Below are positions 6,263 to 12,160 of a DNA stretch of 12,160 nucleotides, in pieces; position 1 is the stretch's first letter, and each line of letters begins with the position of its first letter. The notes under the pieces were generated by a model. That model searched no databases and had not been told where the DNA came from. It saw nothing but the letters and a program-made list of their open reading frames with translations. The position numbers and the translations under genes are program-made. Source of the DNA: JBBRZF01 sp038236965 (GTDB lineage: Bacteria; Acidobacteriota; Terriglobia; Terriglobales; Acidobacteriaceae); contig JBBRZF010000106.1 of the NCBI GenBank assembly GCA_038236965.1, forward strand, positions 1-12,160. The letters run 5' to 3'.

Positions 6263-6655
6263 ATGGACGAAGAACAGAAAGCTCCAGATGCGGTTGCGAT
6301 GTTGACCGCATGTGCGGAGCGACTGGCAAGCGCGGCAGTGCAGATAGAGAAGACGCTGGCGGGCGTGCAGTCGCAATACGAATCGCTGAACGCGAAGGTG
6401 GACCGCATTGTGGCCGCCATCGACGAAAGCCTGGCCGTGAAACCGGAAGTGAGAGCCTCCGGCGAACGCGGCGGCGAGGTGGAGACGCGTCGCAAGACTC
6501 TGTCTCCGACGGTGAGCCTGCTGCTCTCGAAGTCGGGAGTAGAGGCCTCGGGGTCGGTTGAAGACGCGGTGCTGGAAAAGGCGCTGTCGAGCCTGAGCAT
6601 CGAGCAGCGAATCGCCGTGAAAGCGGAGATGGCGAGAGCCGGGCTGATCGGGTAG
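6263..6655 (+). CDS. Small protein in the scaffold position, function not recognised
   Basis: The 130-residue product starts at ATG 6263 with GGAGGAG 2-3 bases upstream. The first half is a probable helix or coiled coil (through AACAERLASAAVQIEKTLAG-like sequence and VDRIVAAIDESL, about 10-58). A charged linker follows, then a second helical part ending VEDAVLEKALSSLSIEQRIAV and a short tail. There is no membrane segment or enzyme motif. A small helical protein between protease and capsid is a plausible scaffolding or capsid-assembly factor, but that is inferred from position and helicity only. It is read in the direction of the head genes. Confidence 0.7.
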   Translation: MDEEQKAPDAVAMLTACAERLASAAVQIEKTLAGVQSQYESLNAKVDRIVAAIDESLAVKPEVRASGERGGEVETRRKTLSPTVSLLLSKSGVEASGSVEDAVLEKALSSLSIEQRIAVKAEMARAGLIG

Positions 6656-6660
6656 AGAGC

Positions 6661-6734
6661 GGAGGGCAGACGGCAGACGGCAGACGTCGGACGTCAGGCA
6701 GAGCTGTAGCGAGTAGCGAGTCGTGAGTAGCGAG
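6661..6734 (+). repeat. gcagacggcagacgtcggacgtc and gtagcgagtagcgag repeats
   Basis: The first block (6661-6703) shares gcagacgtcggacgtc with the repeat that encodes the portal C-terminus, but here it is non-coding. The second block (6706-6734) is of the gtgagtagcgag type. Together they start the long leader of the capsid gene. Confidence 0.88.
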
Positions 6735-6792
6735 AAGGACCAGTTGTCGGTTGCGGTTAAGAGCAATGGCAACGTGATCGTGACTCGACGAA

Positions 6793-6840
6793 GTGCTGAG
6801 AAGGTTCGGCTTAACTAACGTCTGGTGAGGTTGTCAGCAC
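6793..6840. promoter_or_regulatory. Possible leader structure upstream of the capsid gene
   Basis: Arms gtgctga (6793-6799) and tcagcac (6834-6840) are perfect 7-base inverted repeats 34 bases apart, within the non-repeat part (6740-6860) of the 275-base capsid leader. A pairing of this size can occur by chance. I could not assign a promoter with confidence in this leader. Confidence 0.3.
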
Positions 6841-6860
6841 CAGAGTGGGCAAGAGCAACG

Positions 6861-6904
6861 TCAAAAAGCAAAGTTCAAAATCGAAGTTCAAAAGCAACAA
6901 CAAC
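6861..6904 (+). repeat. caaaaagcaaagttcaaaatc-type repeat
   Basis: Words aaagcaaagttcaaaa, tcgaagttcaaaagc and caacaacaac run up to about 26 bases before the capsid start. This is an A-rich member of the word-repeat set, unlike the G-rich ones. Confidence 0.75.
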
Positions 6905-6930
6905 AGTGAAGAACCATTGAGAGGGAATTA

Positions 6931-7902
6931 ATGAATACGAAATTTGTCGATCTGCATGCAGCTGCTGATTTCATGGGACCTGGCGCAGTAGAAGTGAACC
7001 GTTACCAGAGCGAGATCACGGACATCGTCCGTCGTCGCGGAGTATTTGGCCAGCGCATCAAGCAGTTGCCTGCGACCGGACATCCGTCGCGTTTCTTCGA
7101 GCAGACGGCGATCGCATCGCCTTCCGCCGCGAACGCTTTCGTCGATCCGCGCAACATCGTGGCGACGATCAATTCGCCGACACGCGTGGAGCGCAGCGTT
7201 CCGTTGAAGGCACTGGTCTCGCAGATCAACTACAACCTGTTCGACATGGAACTGGGCACGCAGCAGAGCCAGTTCGCATTTCTTCAGGCGAAGGACCTGG
7301 CCGATTCCGTTGACGGCTTGATGCGAACGCACGATGTCGCATTGTGGAACGGCAACGACACTTCGTTGGCTACTCCGACCACGCAACAGTACTACGGCGT
7401 TGCCGGACAGATCACGGCTGGCGGCAACGTAGCCACGGTCGGCAACACGGAAAGCATGGTTGACGGCATCAAGTCGGTGATTGCGCAGATGGTCGCCAAC
7501 TCGAGCTACGAAGTTCGTCCGACGGCGATCTACGCGAATCCGGTGCTGCTGGACCTGATCGATCGCGAAATGAAGTCGCAGTTCAACGTGGTGCTTTCGA
7601 CGACGGAAGTCGCTGGCGGCGTCCGCGTGAAGGCCCTGTCCACGCAGGCTGGCGAACTGCCGCTGATTCCCGAATGGTCGCTTGGTTACACGGGCACTCC
7701 GGGCAGCGGCACCGCAACTCTGCCGTTGTACATCGTGAGCGAAGACCTGGTGGAGTATCACTGGCTGACCGATCCGAATCCGCGCGTGTTCCAACTGGGA
7801 CTGAGCGGAGCGTTGGCTTCGCAGATGATCGTTGCGAAGTTCGGCGGCGTTGTCGTGAAGGGCGCTGGTTACGCGCACTACAAGATCAACGTCACGCGCT
7901 AG
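6931..7902 (+). CDS. Major capsid protein (HK97-fold, inferred)
   Basis: The 323-residue protein would form the shell. Support is its place after protease and scaffold-position genes and before the adaptor, its length, and family-like stretches: a long helix FLQAKDLADSVDGLMRTHDV (117-136) followed by ALWNGND and a Gly-rich loop, and a C-terminal strand-rich half ending VVVKGAGYAHYKINVTR. The ATG follows a clear GAGGG (6921-6925). Codon use differs from all neighbours: third positions are mostly C and synonymous choices look highly selected, as for an abundant structural protein, whereas the flanking genes favour G-ended codons. It may belong to a specific capsid subfamily (the layout recalls SU10-like capsids), which I cannot confirm. 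Confidence 0.85.
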   Translation: MNTKFVDLHAAADFMGPGAVEVNRYQSEITDIVRRRGVFGQRIKQLPATGHPSRFFEQTAIASPSAANAFVDPRNIVATINSPTRVERSVPLKALVSQINYNLFDMELGTQQSQFAFLQAKDLADSVDGLMRTHDVALWNGNDTSLATPTTQQYYGVAGQITAGGNVATVGNTESMVDGIKSVIAQMVANSSYEVRPTAIYANPVLLDLIDREMKSQFNVVLSTTEVAGGVRVKALSTQAGELPLIPEWSLGYTGTPGSGTATLPLYIVSEDLVEYHWLTDPNPRVFQLGLSGALASQMIVAKFGGVVVKGAGYAHYKINVTR

Positions 7903-7908
7903 AACGGA

Positions 7909-7943
7909 GGCCGGTCGCAGAGATGCGGCCGGCCGTTTTATTT
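7909..7943 (+). terminator. Strong GNRA-loop hairpin terminator after the capsid gene
   Basis: Arms ggccggtcgca (7909-7919) and tgcggccggcc (7924-7934) form an 11-bp stem with one G-U pair and a gaga tetraloop, followed by gttttattt. It lies 6 bases after the capsid stop. Partial termination here would give more capsid than connector transcript. Confidence 0.88.
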
Positions 7944-7982
7944 GCGGTCATGCAAGGCGAGTTGAGCGGAGAGGATTTGAGG

Positions 7983-8585
7983 ATGAATTACCTGGCTCCA
8001 TCTGAATACGAAAATTACGGGCTGGATGCATCGACTTCAGCGGCGTGGGTGAATGCGGCTTCGGCGTTGATGGACGCACATTGCCATCGCGCGACGCTGG
8101 CGGTCGCGAGCTTTGTGGAACGACGGCGATTGGCGACCGGAACGAGTTCGGTGCAGTTGAGCTTTCTGCCGGTGGTGCAAGTGACGGCCGTGCGTGCGCG
8201 TTATGCCGCGTTGCGGAATGGGGACGCGTCCGCAGACCTGGCGAGCGATGTGGCGCGGGCGTTTGGGTTGACGGGAACGTGGAGCGGGTTGGATGCGGCT
8301 TCGCTGGATGTGTGCAACGAGACGGGCGAAGTTACGCTGGCGGCGAATCCGCTGGGGTTGGCGTTCAACGAAGTGGAGATGACGTATTCGGCGGGATGCG
8401 ATCCGCTGCCGGAATCGGTAAAGGTTGCTTGCGCGCATATTGTGCGGAACATGCAGGCGACTCCGGCGCTGAATGTTCGTTCGCAATCGGTGGACCAGAT
8501 GCGTATGGATTATTTCTCCGACTCGTTGCTGGACGTGAACGTACGCACGCTGCTGGCGCCGTTCGTTGCGCGAAAGGCGGGGTAG
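7983..8585 (+). CDS. Head-tail adaptor (connector) protein, gp6/gp15-like
   Basis: The 200-residue product begins NYLAPSEYENYGLDASTSAA, then ASALMDAHCHRATL, FVERRRLATG and VQLSFLPV, a pattern I know from phage head-tail connector proteins that dock under the portal ring. It lies directly after the capsid gene, where adaptors are usually encoded. Start ATG 7983 has GGAGAGG at 7968-7974; an in-frame ATG at 7950 is possible but lacks a comparable site. The gene ends 2 bases before the next start, so the two are probably translationally coupled. Confidence 0.75.
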   Translation: MNYLAPSEYENYGLDASTSAAWVNAASALMDAHCHRATLAVASFVERRRLATGTSSVQLSFLPVVQVTAVRARYAALRNGDASADLASDVARAFGLTGTWSGLDAASLDVCNETGEVTLAANPLGLAFNEVEMTYSAGCDPLPESVKVACAHIVRNMQATPALNVRSQSVDQMRMDYFSDSLLDVNVRTLLAPFVARKAG

Positions 8586-8587
8586 CG

Positions 8588-8992
8588 ATGTTCAAAGCGG
8601 GTGGGGAACGAGGGATGGCAGTGTCGCGTGCGGCGGGGTGCATGCTGCGGACGATAAGCACGACGTCGGTGACGCTTCGCTACGCGGCGCGCGTGCAGTC
8701 GGGAAATGCAAGGCAGTTGGGCCTTGCGGCGCCGGACTCAGAAGACGTGGAGATTGGCCCGGCGCTGGTGCGAGAACTGGAAGCGGAGAACGGAACAAGG
8801 GTGGGCGAAGTCGTTGTGGGAGCGGAGACGATTGCGAAAGAGATGGAGCGTCGCAGTGCGGAGTCGGAGGTTGCGTTGTTCGCAGAAGTATTGGGCGTGG
8901 TCCGCGACGAGGTTCTGTGGCGACTGCGCGCGGTGACACCGATGGAATTTGCCGGGATGAAATATCTCTACCGGCTGAAAGTGGCGGAGTAA
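8588..8992 (+). CDS. Putative neck or head-closure protein
   Basis: The 134-residue protein has GNARQLGLAAPDSEDVEIGP in its middle, then a predicted helix AETIAKEMERRSAESEVALF and LWRLRAVTPMEFAG near the end. I do not recognise the family securely. Its position between adaptor and putative tail terminator, its size and its tight spacing (2 bases before, 3 after) suggest a neck or head-closure component. A later in-frame ATG at 8615 is possible, but 8588 fits the coupled spacing better. Confidence 0.65.
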   Translation: MFKAGGERGMAVSRAAGCMLRTISTTSVTLRYAARVQSGNARQLGLAAPDSEDVEIGPALVRELEAENGTRVGEVVVGAETIAKEMERRSAESEVALFAEVLGVVRDEVLWRLRAVTPMEFAGMKYLYRLKVAE

Positions 8993-8995
8993 GCG

Positions 8996-9475
8996 ATGCA
9001 ATATGCCAAAGACAGTTTTTACATGGCGCTTCGTGACCGGCTTGCGGTTGTGAATTCGCAGCGCACCATCGAGATATCAGGCGTGCAGAGACCGGCAGTA
9101 GTGGTGGTGGAAAATGAGTGCGCAGGTACGACGGAATATTTCGGAGAGACATTCCTGATCGATTGGCGACAGGCGGAGCAGGTTGAGGAGAACGGGCCGA
9201 CGGCGATGCGGTGCGTGATCACATTCCGGACTTCGGGGACGGAGGAGCGTTGCGGACTGGATCGCGGGCGGACGCTGGCAACGCTGCAAGAGGAATTGCT
9301 GGCGATCACGAAGTTGAATTCAACGGCGAAGCAGGATTTCGAGGGAGATGAGCCGGTCGATCTGGAGACGCGGATCTACTGGACGGAGCCGAAGTTTGGG
9401 GAGATCGAAGCGAAGAGCTCGTGGCTGGAATGCAAGGCGAGCGTGCGTGTGTATTGCTTTCCGGAGGAGAAATGA
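8996..9475 (+). CDS. Putative tail terminator or tail-completion protein
   Basis: The 159-residue product starts YAKDSFYMALRDRLAVVN, has a beta-rich centre around RPAVVVVENE and ETFLIDWRQ, and ends WLECKASVRVYCFPEE. An N-terminal helix followed by strands is the expected fold of proteins that cap the tail tube and join it to the neck, and the gene sits just before the putative tube gene. The function is inferred from position and fold pattern. Its TGA (9473-9475) overlaps the next ATG. Confidence 0.6.
   Translation: MQYAKDSFYMALRDRLAVVNSQRTIEISGVQRPAVVVVENECAGTTEYFGETFLIDWRQAEQVEENGPTAMRCVITFRTSGTEERCGLDRGRTLATLQEELLAITKLNSTAKQDFEGDEPVDLETRIYWTEPKFGEIEAKSSWLECKASVRVYCFPEEK
9463..9474 (+). 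promoter_or_regulatory. Ribosome binding site and coupled start of the tail tube gene
   Basis: GGAGGAG at 9463-9469 precedes ATG 9472, which overlaps the upstream stop as ATGA. This fixes the start at 9472. An upstream GTG in the same frame (9421) lies inside the preceding gene and would be redundant. Confidence 0.82.
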
Positions 9476-10443
9476 GTAACGAGATGCGCGAGTTGATGCA
9501 GGCGGTGGGGCAGGGTGTGCGCGCGTATTTTGCTCCGGTGCAGCGTGAGGGTGGAACGCCGACGATGTTCGATCCGGCGGCATGCGCGGAGTTCGATCTG
9601 GATGCGCCGCCGAGTCCGTGGCGCGACCTGGGATGGATCGAGAATTTCAAACGCACGTCTGCGTCGGGAATTGCCGGAGTAGCGGCGGGGGCGAAGGGAA
9701 TCACCGCAGCGCAATACAAGACGACCGTTGAGGCGAGCGTGGGGTTCGACTTCCGGGAGTGGGGCAAGTTGCAGATGGCGCTGGCCGCGTGCGGTCAACA
9801 CATGAACGTGCTGGAGTCAAACGGGTCGGGCGCGATGGCAGGCTCGGGAGGCGCACCGCGTTCCGGTTATCCGGTACTGACGGGGACGACGGACACGAAA
9901 CTGGTGATGGGGGCGGCAGCAGAGAGGTACGCAGTCGGCGACCTGGTGGCGGTGGATGTGGATTACCAGCAACAGACAGGATACGTGGGCTCGGGAATCT
10001 CGGCGGCGTATGTGAAAGCGGCTGCGGACGTGATGCAGCATCCGGATTATGTCCGGCGTGTGACCTTCAATGTAGGACGCGTGGTGGAGGTGACCTCGGA
10101 CGCGTTGTTGCTGGATCGAGGGTTGCCGGGAGGTATGCCGGAAAGTGGCGCCTGCGTTCAAAAAGTCGTAGCGTTCGTGGACCGCGAAGGCGGCAGCTTC
10201 TTCCAGGAGTGGTCGGCGCTGTTCGTACTGCCGGAGGTTTCAGGCGGAAGAATTTGCTTTTACTATCCGAGACTACAGAGTGCGACGGCGGCCTCGGAAG
10301 TGAAGGTGGAGATGGAGAAGCCGTTTTCGGCGACGGCACTTCATGCGAGCTTTCGTGCGCTGGCGGTGATCGATCGCAACGATAGCGAGCAGGTTTTGTG
10401 CTTCCGAACGTACTATCCGGCAAAGGGCGCGGCTGCGTGGTAG
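9472..10443 (+). CDS. Putative major tail (tube) protein
   Basis: The 323-residue product carries LGWIENFKRTSASGIAG and TVEASVGFDFREWGKLQMAL, a pattern I associate with tail tube subunits (an extended segment followed by the sheet that lines the tube). The C-terminal part is beta-rich, with FSATALHASFRALAVID near the end. It follows the putative tail terminator with an ATGA overlap, the normal place for the tube gene. It is larger than the small lambda-like tube subunits, so an extra domain is likely. The tube assignment is plausible rather than certain. Confidence 0.6.
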   Translation: MSNEMRELMQAVGQGVRAYFAPVQREGGTPTMFDPAACAEFDLDAPPSPWRDLGWIENFKRTSASGIAGVAAGAKGITAAQYKTTVEASVGFDFREWGKLQMALAACGQHMNVLESNGSGAMAGSGGAPRSGYPVLTGTTDTKLVMGAAAERYAVGDLVAVDVDYQQQTGYVGSGISAAYVKAAADVMQHPDYVRRVTFNVGRVVEVTSDALLLDRGLPGGMPESGACVQKVVAFVDREGGSFFQEWSALFVLPEVSGGRICFYYPRLQSATAASEVKVEMEKPFSATALHASFRALAVIDRNDSEQVLCFRTYYPAKGAAAW

Positions 10444-10445
10444 AG

Positions 10446-10519
10446 GAGGTTGCCGGTTGCCAGTTGCCAGTGGGAAAAGAAGTAGCGTGTAGTGAGTGGT
10501 GAGTCGCGAGTCGCGAGTG
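10446..10519 (+). repeat. Word-like repeats ggttgccggttgccagttgcc and gagtcgcgagtcgcgagtg
   Basis: Block one (10448-10471) consists of ttgccggttgccagttgcc words just after the tube stop; block two (10481-10519) is of the gtgagtcgcgag type. Both keep the + strand orientation of the other blocks even though the next gene is on the minus strand. Confidence 0.85.
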
Positions 10520-10581
10520 AAACCGACGAAGAGAAGAAACAACCTATCGCTGTGTGCGCGGAAGAGCATCCGGATGGCGAG

Positions 10582-10890
10582 TTATTTGTGGTTGAGGTGC
10601 TCGACCAGAGAGAGCAGGTCGGGCTCGAGGTCGGTGATGGCGTCGCGAAGTTCGTCGAGGTCGCACTTGATGGAAACGATGAGCTGAGCGATGGAATCAG
10701 CGTGATCGGGCGAGACGGAGAGGAACAAGGGCAGGGTGTGTTCCGCGAAGTTTCGACTGATGACGCCTGCGTGGGCGAGATGTCGCTCGACATTGCTGGA
10801 TGTAGTTCCGGCGGCGAAGCCGAGTTCCGCGAGGCGTATGCGAATGCGTTCCTGAAGTTGGATGATCGATAGAGTTTCAGATTCAGACAT
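10582..10890 (-). CDS. Small minus-strand gene of unknown function
   Basis: The 102-residue minus-strand product runs from ATG (10890-10888) to TAA (10584-10582). It looks like a soluble helical protein: LQERIRIRLAELGF, then a linker with SNVERHLAHAGV, then DSIAQLIVSIKCDLDELRDA and EPDLLSLVEHL with helical spacing of hydrophobics. Its third positions are strongly C/G-ended. The codon-aligned + strand frame (10492-10872) gives an E/D/V/G-heavy protein, the expected shadow of a Leu/Ile/Ala/Asp-rich gene, so I prefer the minus strand. No clear ribosome binding site precedes the ATG, and I do not recognise the family. It is the only opposite-strand gene here, an insertion or moron candidate. Confidence 0.55.
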   Translation of the reverse strand: MSESETLSIIQLQERIRIRLAELGFAAGTTSSNVERHLAHAGVISRNFAEHTLPLFLSVSPDHADSIAQLIVSIKCDLDELRDAITDLEPDLLSLVEHLNHK

Positions 10891-10897
10891 ATAGCTA

Positions 10898-10934
10898 AAG
10901 AGGCGCTCGAACGGCAATGGCCGGGGCGCCTCTT
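10898..10934. promoter_or_regulatory. Hairpin between the minus-strand gene and the hub gene
   Basis: Arms aagaggcgc (10898-10906) and gcgcctctt (10926-10934) form a perfect 9-bp stem around a 19-base loop. On the + strand the sequence gtggttttgg follows, without a clean T tract, so termination is doubtful. The hairpin lies between the divergent starts of the minus-strand gene and the 11004 gene, where it could serve as an operator or RNA structure. Confidence 0.5.
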
Positions 10935-10990
10935 GTGGTTTTGGATGCAGGTTAGCACCCGCGCGGCTCATTGGTTGCAGGGCGGGGATG

Positions 10991-11006
10991 AAGGAGCGAT
11001 GAAATG
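10991..11006 (+). promoter_or_regulatory. Ribosome binding site fixing the hub gene start
   Basis: AAGGAG at 10991-10996 lies 7 bases before ATG 11004. The ATG at 10999 is in another frame and stops after two codons (ATG AAA TGA), overlapping the chosen start. Confidence 0.75.
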
Positions 11007-12160
11007 ATCCTCAGCATTGACAACTTTGATATTTCGGGGCCGCGGGACTATACGCGCCTGCTGGATGGCACGTTCACGCCGAAGGTCGTTCGGCGGTTAA
11101 ATGAGGCGGCGACCATGGACCTGGCGCTGGTGACGGACGGGACAGCGTTTTTCGCTCCCGTGGAAAATGCGCGCGTGGTGCTGCAGCGCAGCGACGGGGC
11201 GAAGCTGTTCACGGGATATCTTGCGGGAGCACCAGAGCCGGAGTGCGTTGGCGAGGGCGAGCGGCGGCCTGTCTATCGCTACAAGCTGCATGTGCTTGGC
11301 GACGAGAGTCTGCTGGACCGCAAGCCGACTACGTGGCGGGCTCCGTTCACCCGGCGGACGGTTGGTTCTGCTGTTCGCGAACTAGTGAAGGATGTTGGAG
11401 GCCGCAGCTTGAGAACGGATGGAGTGCAGGATGTGGAAACGCTGGTGTCTTACGTGAGCGATCCGCAGGTAAAGTGTTCGGCGCAGATTGCGACGATGGC
11501 GAGGTTGGCACGGTGCGTGTATCGTGCGCACGATGAGGCCATCTCCTTCTCTCCGATCGGAAGCACGCGACACATGATCGACGAAACGGATGTGGATGTG
11601 ACTCCCGCTTCTTTCAATGCGCGAGTGGAGCCGGAGGTACTGAACGACATCACGGTGACGGGCCGGGTGGAGCCGCTGGCCTACGTGAAGGATTACTTCC
11701 TGGGCGATGGTTATACGCTGCAATACAACCTGTCGGAGCTTCCGTTCGCTCGTCGGAACCTGACGATGGTTGAAGAGGAATATGCGGGAACAGCATTGCG
11801 GGCGCAGTATTGGGCGTTGCAGGATGCGTCGGCGAAGGTGAGTGTCGCAGGCGGCAAACTGAAGGTCGCGGGCGGCACGGGGGTGGATGGCGCGACGGTG
11901 GTGAGCTTCGTCGAACAAATGGAGTTGGGTGGCGCGACGATGTTGCAGCATGGGGACGTGACGTTCACGGCGTCGAGCGATGGCGTGATCGGAGGCTTGT
12001 ACTCGGGCGGAATCACAGCCGCGAATTGCGTTGCGGGATTCCGAGTGACGAAGTCGGGAGCGCAGTCGGCGATACAGGCAGTGGTGAACGGTGTGGCGAA
12101 CGGCGCTTCGATGACGACGGTGAGCGGGCGAAGATATTCGATGACCACGCGTTTCTATTC
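11004..12160 (+). CDS. Putative tail-tip/baseplate hub protein with C-terminal binding-like domain (3' end outside window)
   Basis: The frame from ATG 11004 is open to the window end (385 complete codons). The N-terminal part (about 1-225), beginning LSIDNFDISGPRDYTRLLDG, with YRYKLHVLGDESLLDRKP and a Cys-containing central region, resembles hub-type tail proteins that sit at the tail tip. From about residue 229 (DYFLGDGYTLQYNLSELPF) a new beta-rich domain begins, with SFVEQMELGGATMLQHGDVT and GGITAANCVAGFRVTKSG, like a jelly-roll or lectin-type binding domain. The assignment is by overall pattern and by its place after the tube gene. The C-terminus lies outside the window. Confidence 0.65.
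   Translation, partial: MILSIDNFDISGPRDYTRLLDGTFTPKVVRRLNEAATMDLALVTDGTAFFAPVENARVVLQRSDGAKLFTGYLAGAPEPECVGEGERRPVYRYKLHVLGDESLLDRKPTTWRAPFTRRTVGSAVRELVKDVGGRSLRTDGVQDVETLVSYVSDPQVKCSAQIATMARLARCVYRAHDEAISFSPIGSTRHMIDETDVDVTPASFNARVEPEVLNDITVTGRVEPLAYVKDYFLGDGYTLQYNLSELPFARRNLTMVEEEYAGTALRAQYWALQDASAKVSVAGGKLKVAGGTGVDGATVVSFVEQMELGGATMLQHGDVTFTASSDGVIGGLYSGGITAANCVAGFRVTKSGAQSAIQAVVNGVANGASMTTVSGRRYSMTTRFY

Noticed and set aside
6740..6930. Promoter for the capsid gene
   Set aside because: Some TTG-type hexamers exist, but none has a convincing -10 partner at 16-18 bases, so I do not call one.
8045..8992. 315-codon reading of the neck gene from an upstream start
   Set aside because: The upstream part lies fully inside the adaptor gene in another frame; ATG 8588, two bases after the adaptor stop, is the natural start.
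10492..10872. 126-codon + strand frame after the tube gene, at the place expected for a tail chaperone
   Set aside because: Composition is dominated by E, D, V and G as expected for the antisense of the minus-strand gene, its start lies in repeat sequence and there is no clear ribosome binding site. Kept only as an alternative.

Overview
This window is a phage head-tail morphogenesis cluster read almost entirely left to right. It looks chromosomally resident (a prophage, a prophage remnant or a gene-transfer-agent-like element) rather than a free phage. The DNA is GC-rich, roughly 57-60% by eye. Nearly every loose spacer is packed with short word-like tandem repeats that are G-rich on the + strand. 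These repeats, plus a dispersed element at about 4183-4220, resemble intergenic repeats I associate with Acidobacteriota (Terriglobia such as Koribacter relatives). That host assignment is pattern recognition, not a database result.

Layout. Positions 1-186 hold the 3' end of a structural protein, probably tail-fibre-like, closed by a strong terminator at 204-233. Positions 402-1865 encode the large terminase subunit (ATPase plus nuclease). Positions 2245-3051 and 3167-4024 encode a HipA-like kinase and a DUF3037 protein. This two-gene cargo is not morphogenetic and sits between terminase and portal, flanked by repeat-filled spacers. The head module follows: portal (4285-5556), prohead protease (5634-6152), a small protein in the scaffold position (6263-6655) and the major capsid protein (6931-7902). 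The connector and tail module is tightly packed: head-tail adaptor (7983-8585), putative neck protein (8588-8992), putative tail terminator (8996-9475) and putative tail tube (9472-10443). A small gene on the minus strand (10582-10890) interrupts this order, and a tail-tip or hub-like protein starts at 11004 and runs off the window. I see no small terminase subunit and no tape-measure gene.

How it works together. The terminase would pump DNA through the portal into a shell built from the capsid protein and matured by the protease. The adaptor, neck, tail terminator and tube would join and extend the tail, and the 11004 protein would sit at its tip. Hairpins with T tracts fall between several genes (204, 4089, 6226, 7909), which suggests graded expression of the late genes. 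The capsid gene has its own long leader, a strong ribosome binding site and visibly different, C-ended codon use, consistent with high expression.

The most unusual material is the HipA-like/DUF3037 cargo, with an asparagine where the HipA catalytic aspartate would fall; the large family of word-like repeats, some of which now encode protein ends; two near-identical hairpin, T-tract, Shine-Dalgarno, ATG junctions; and a 47-base palindrome upstream of the kinase gene.
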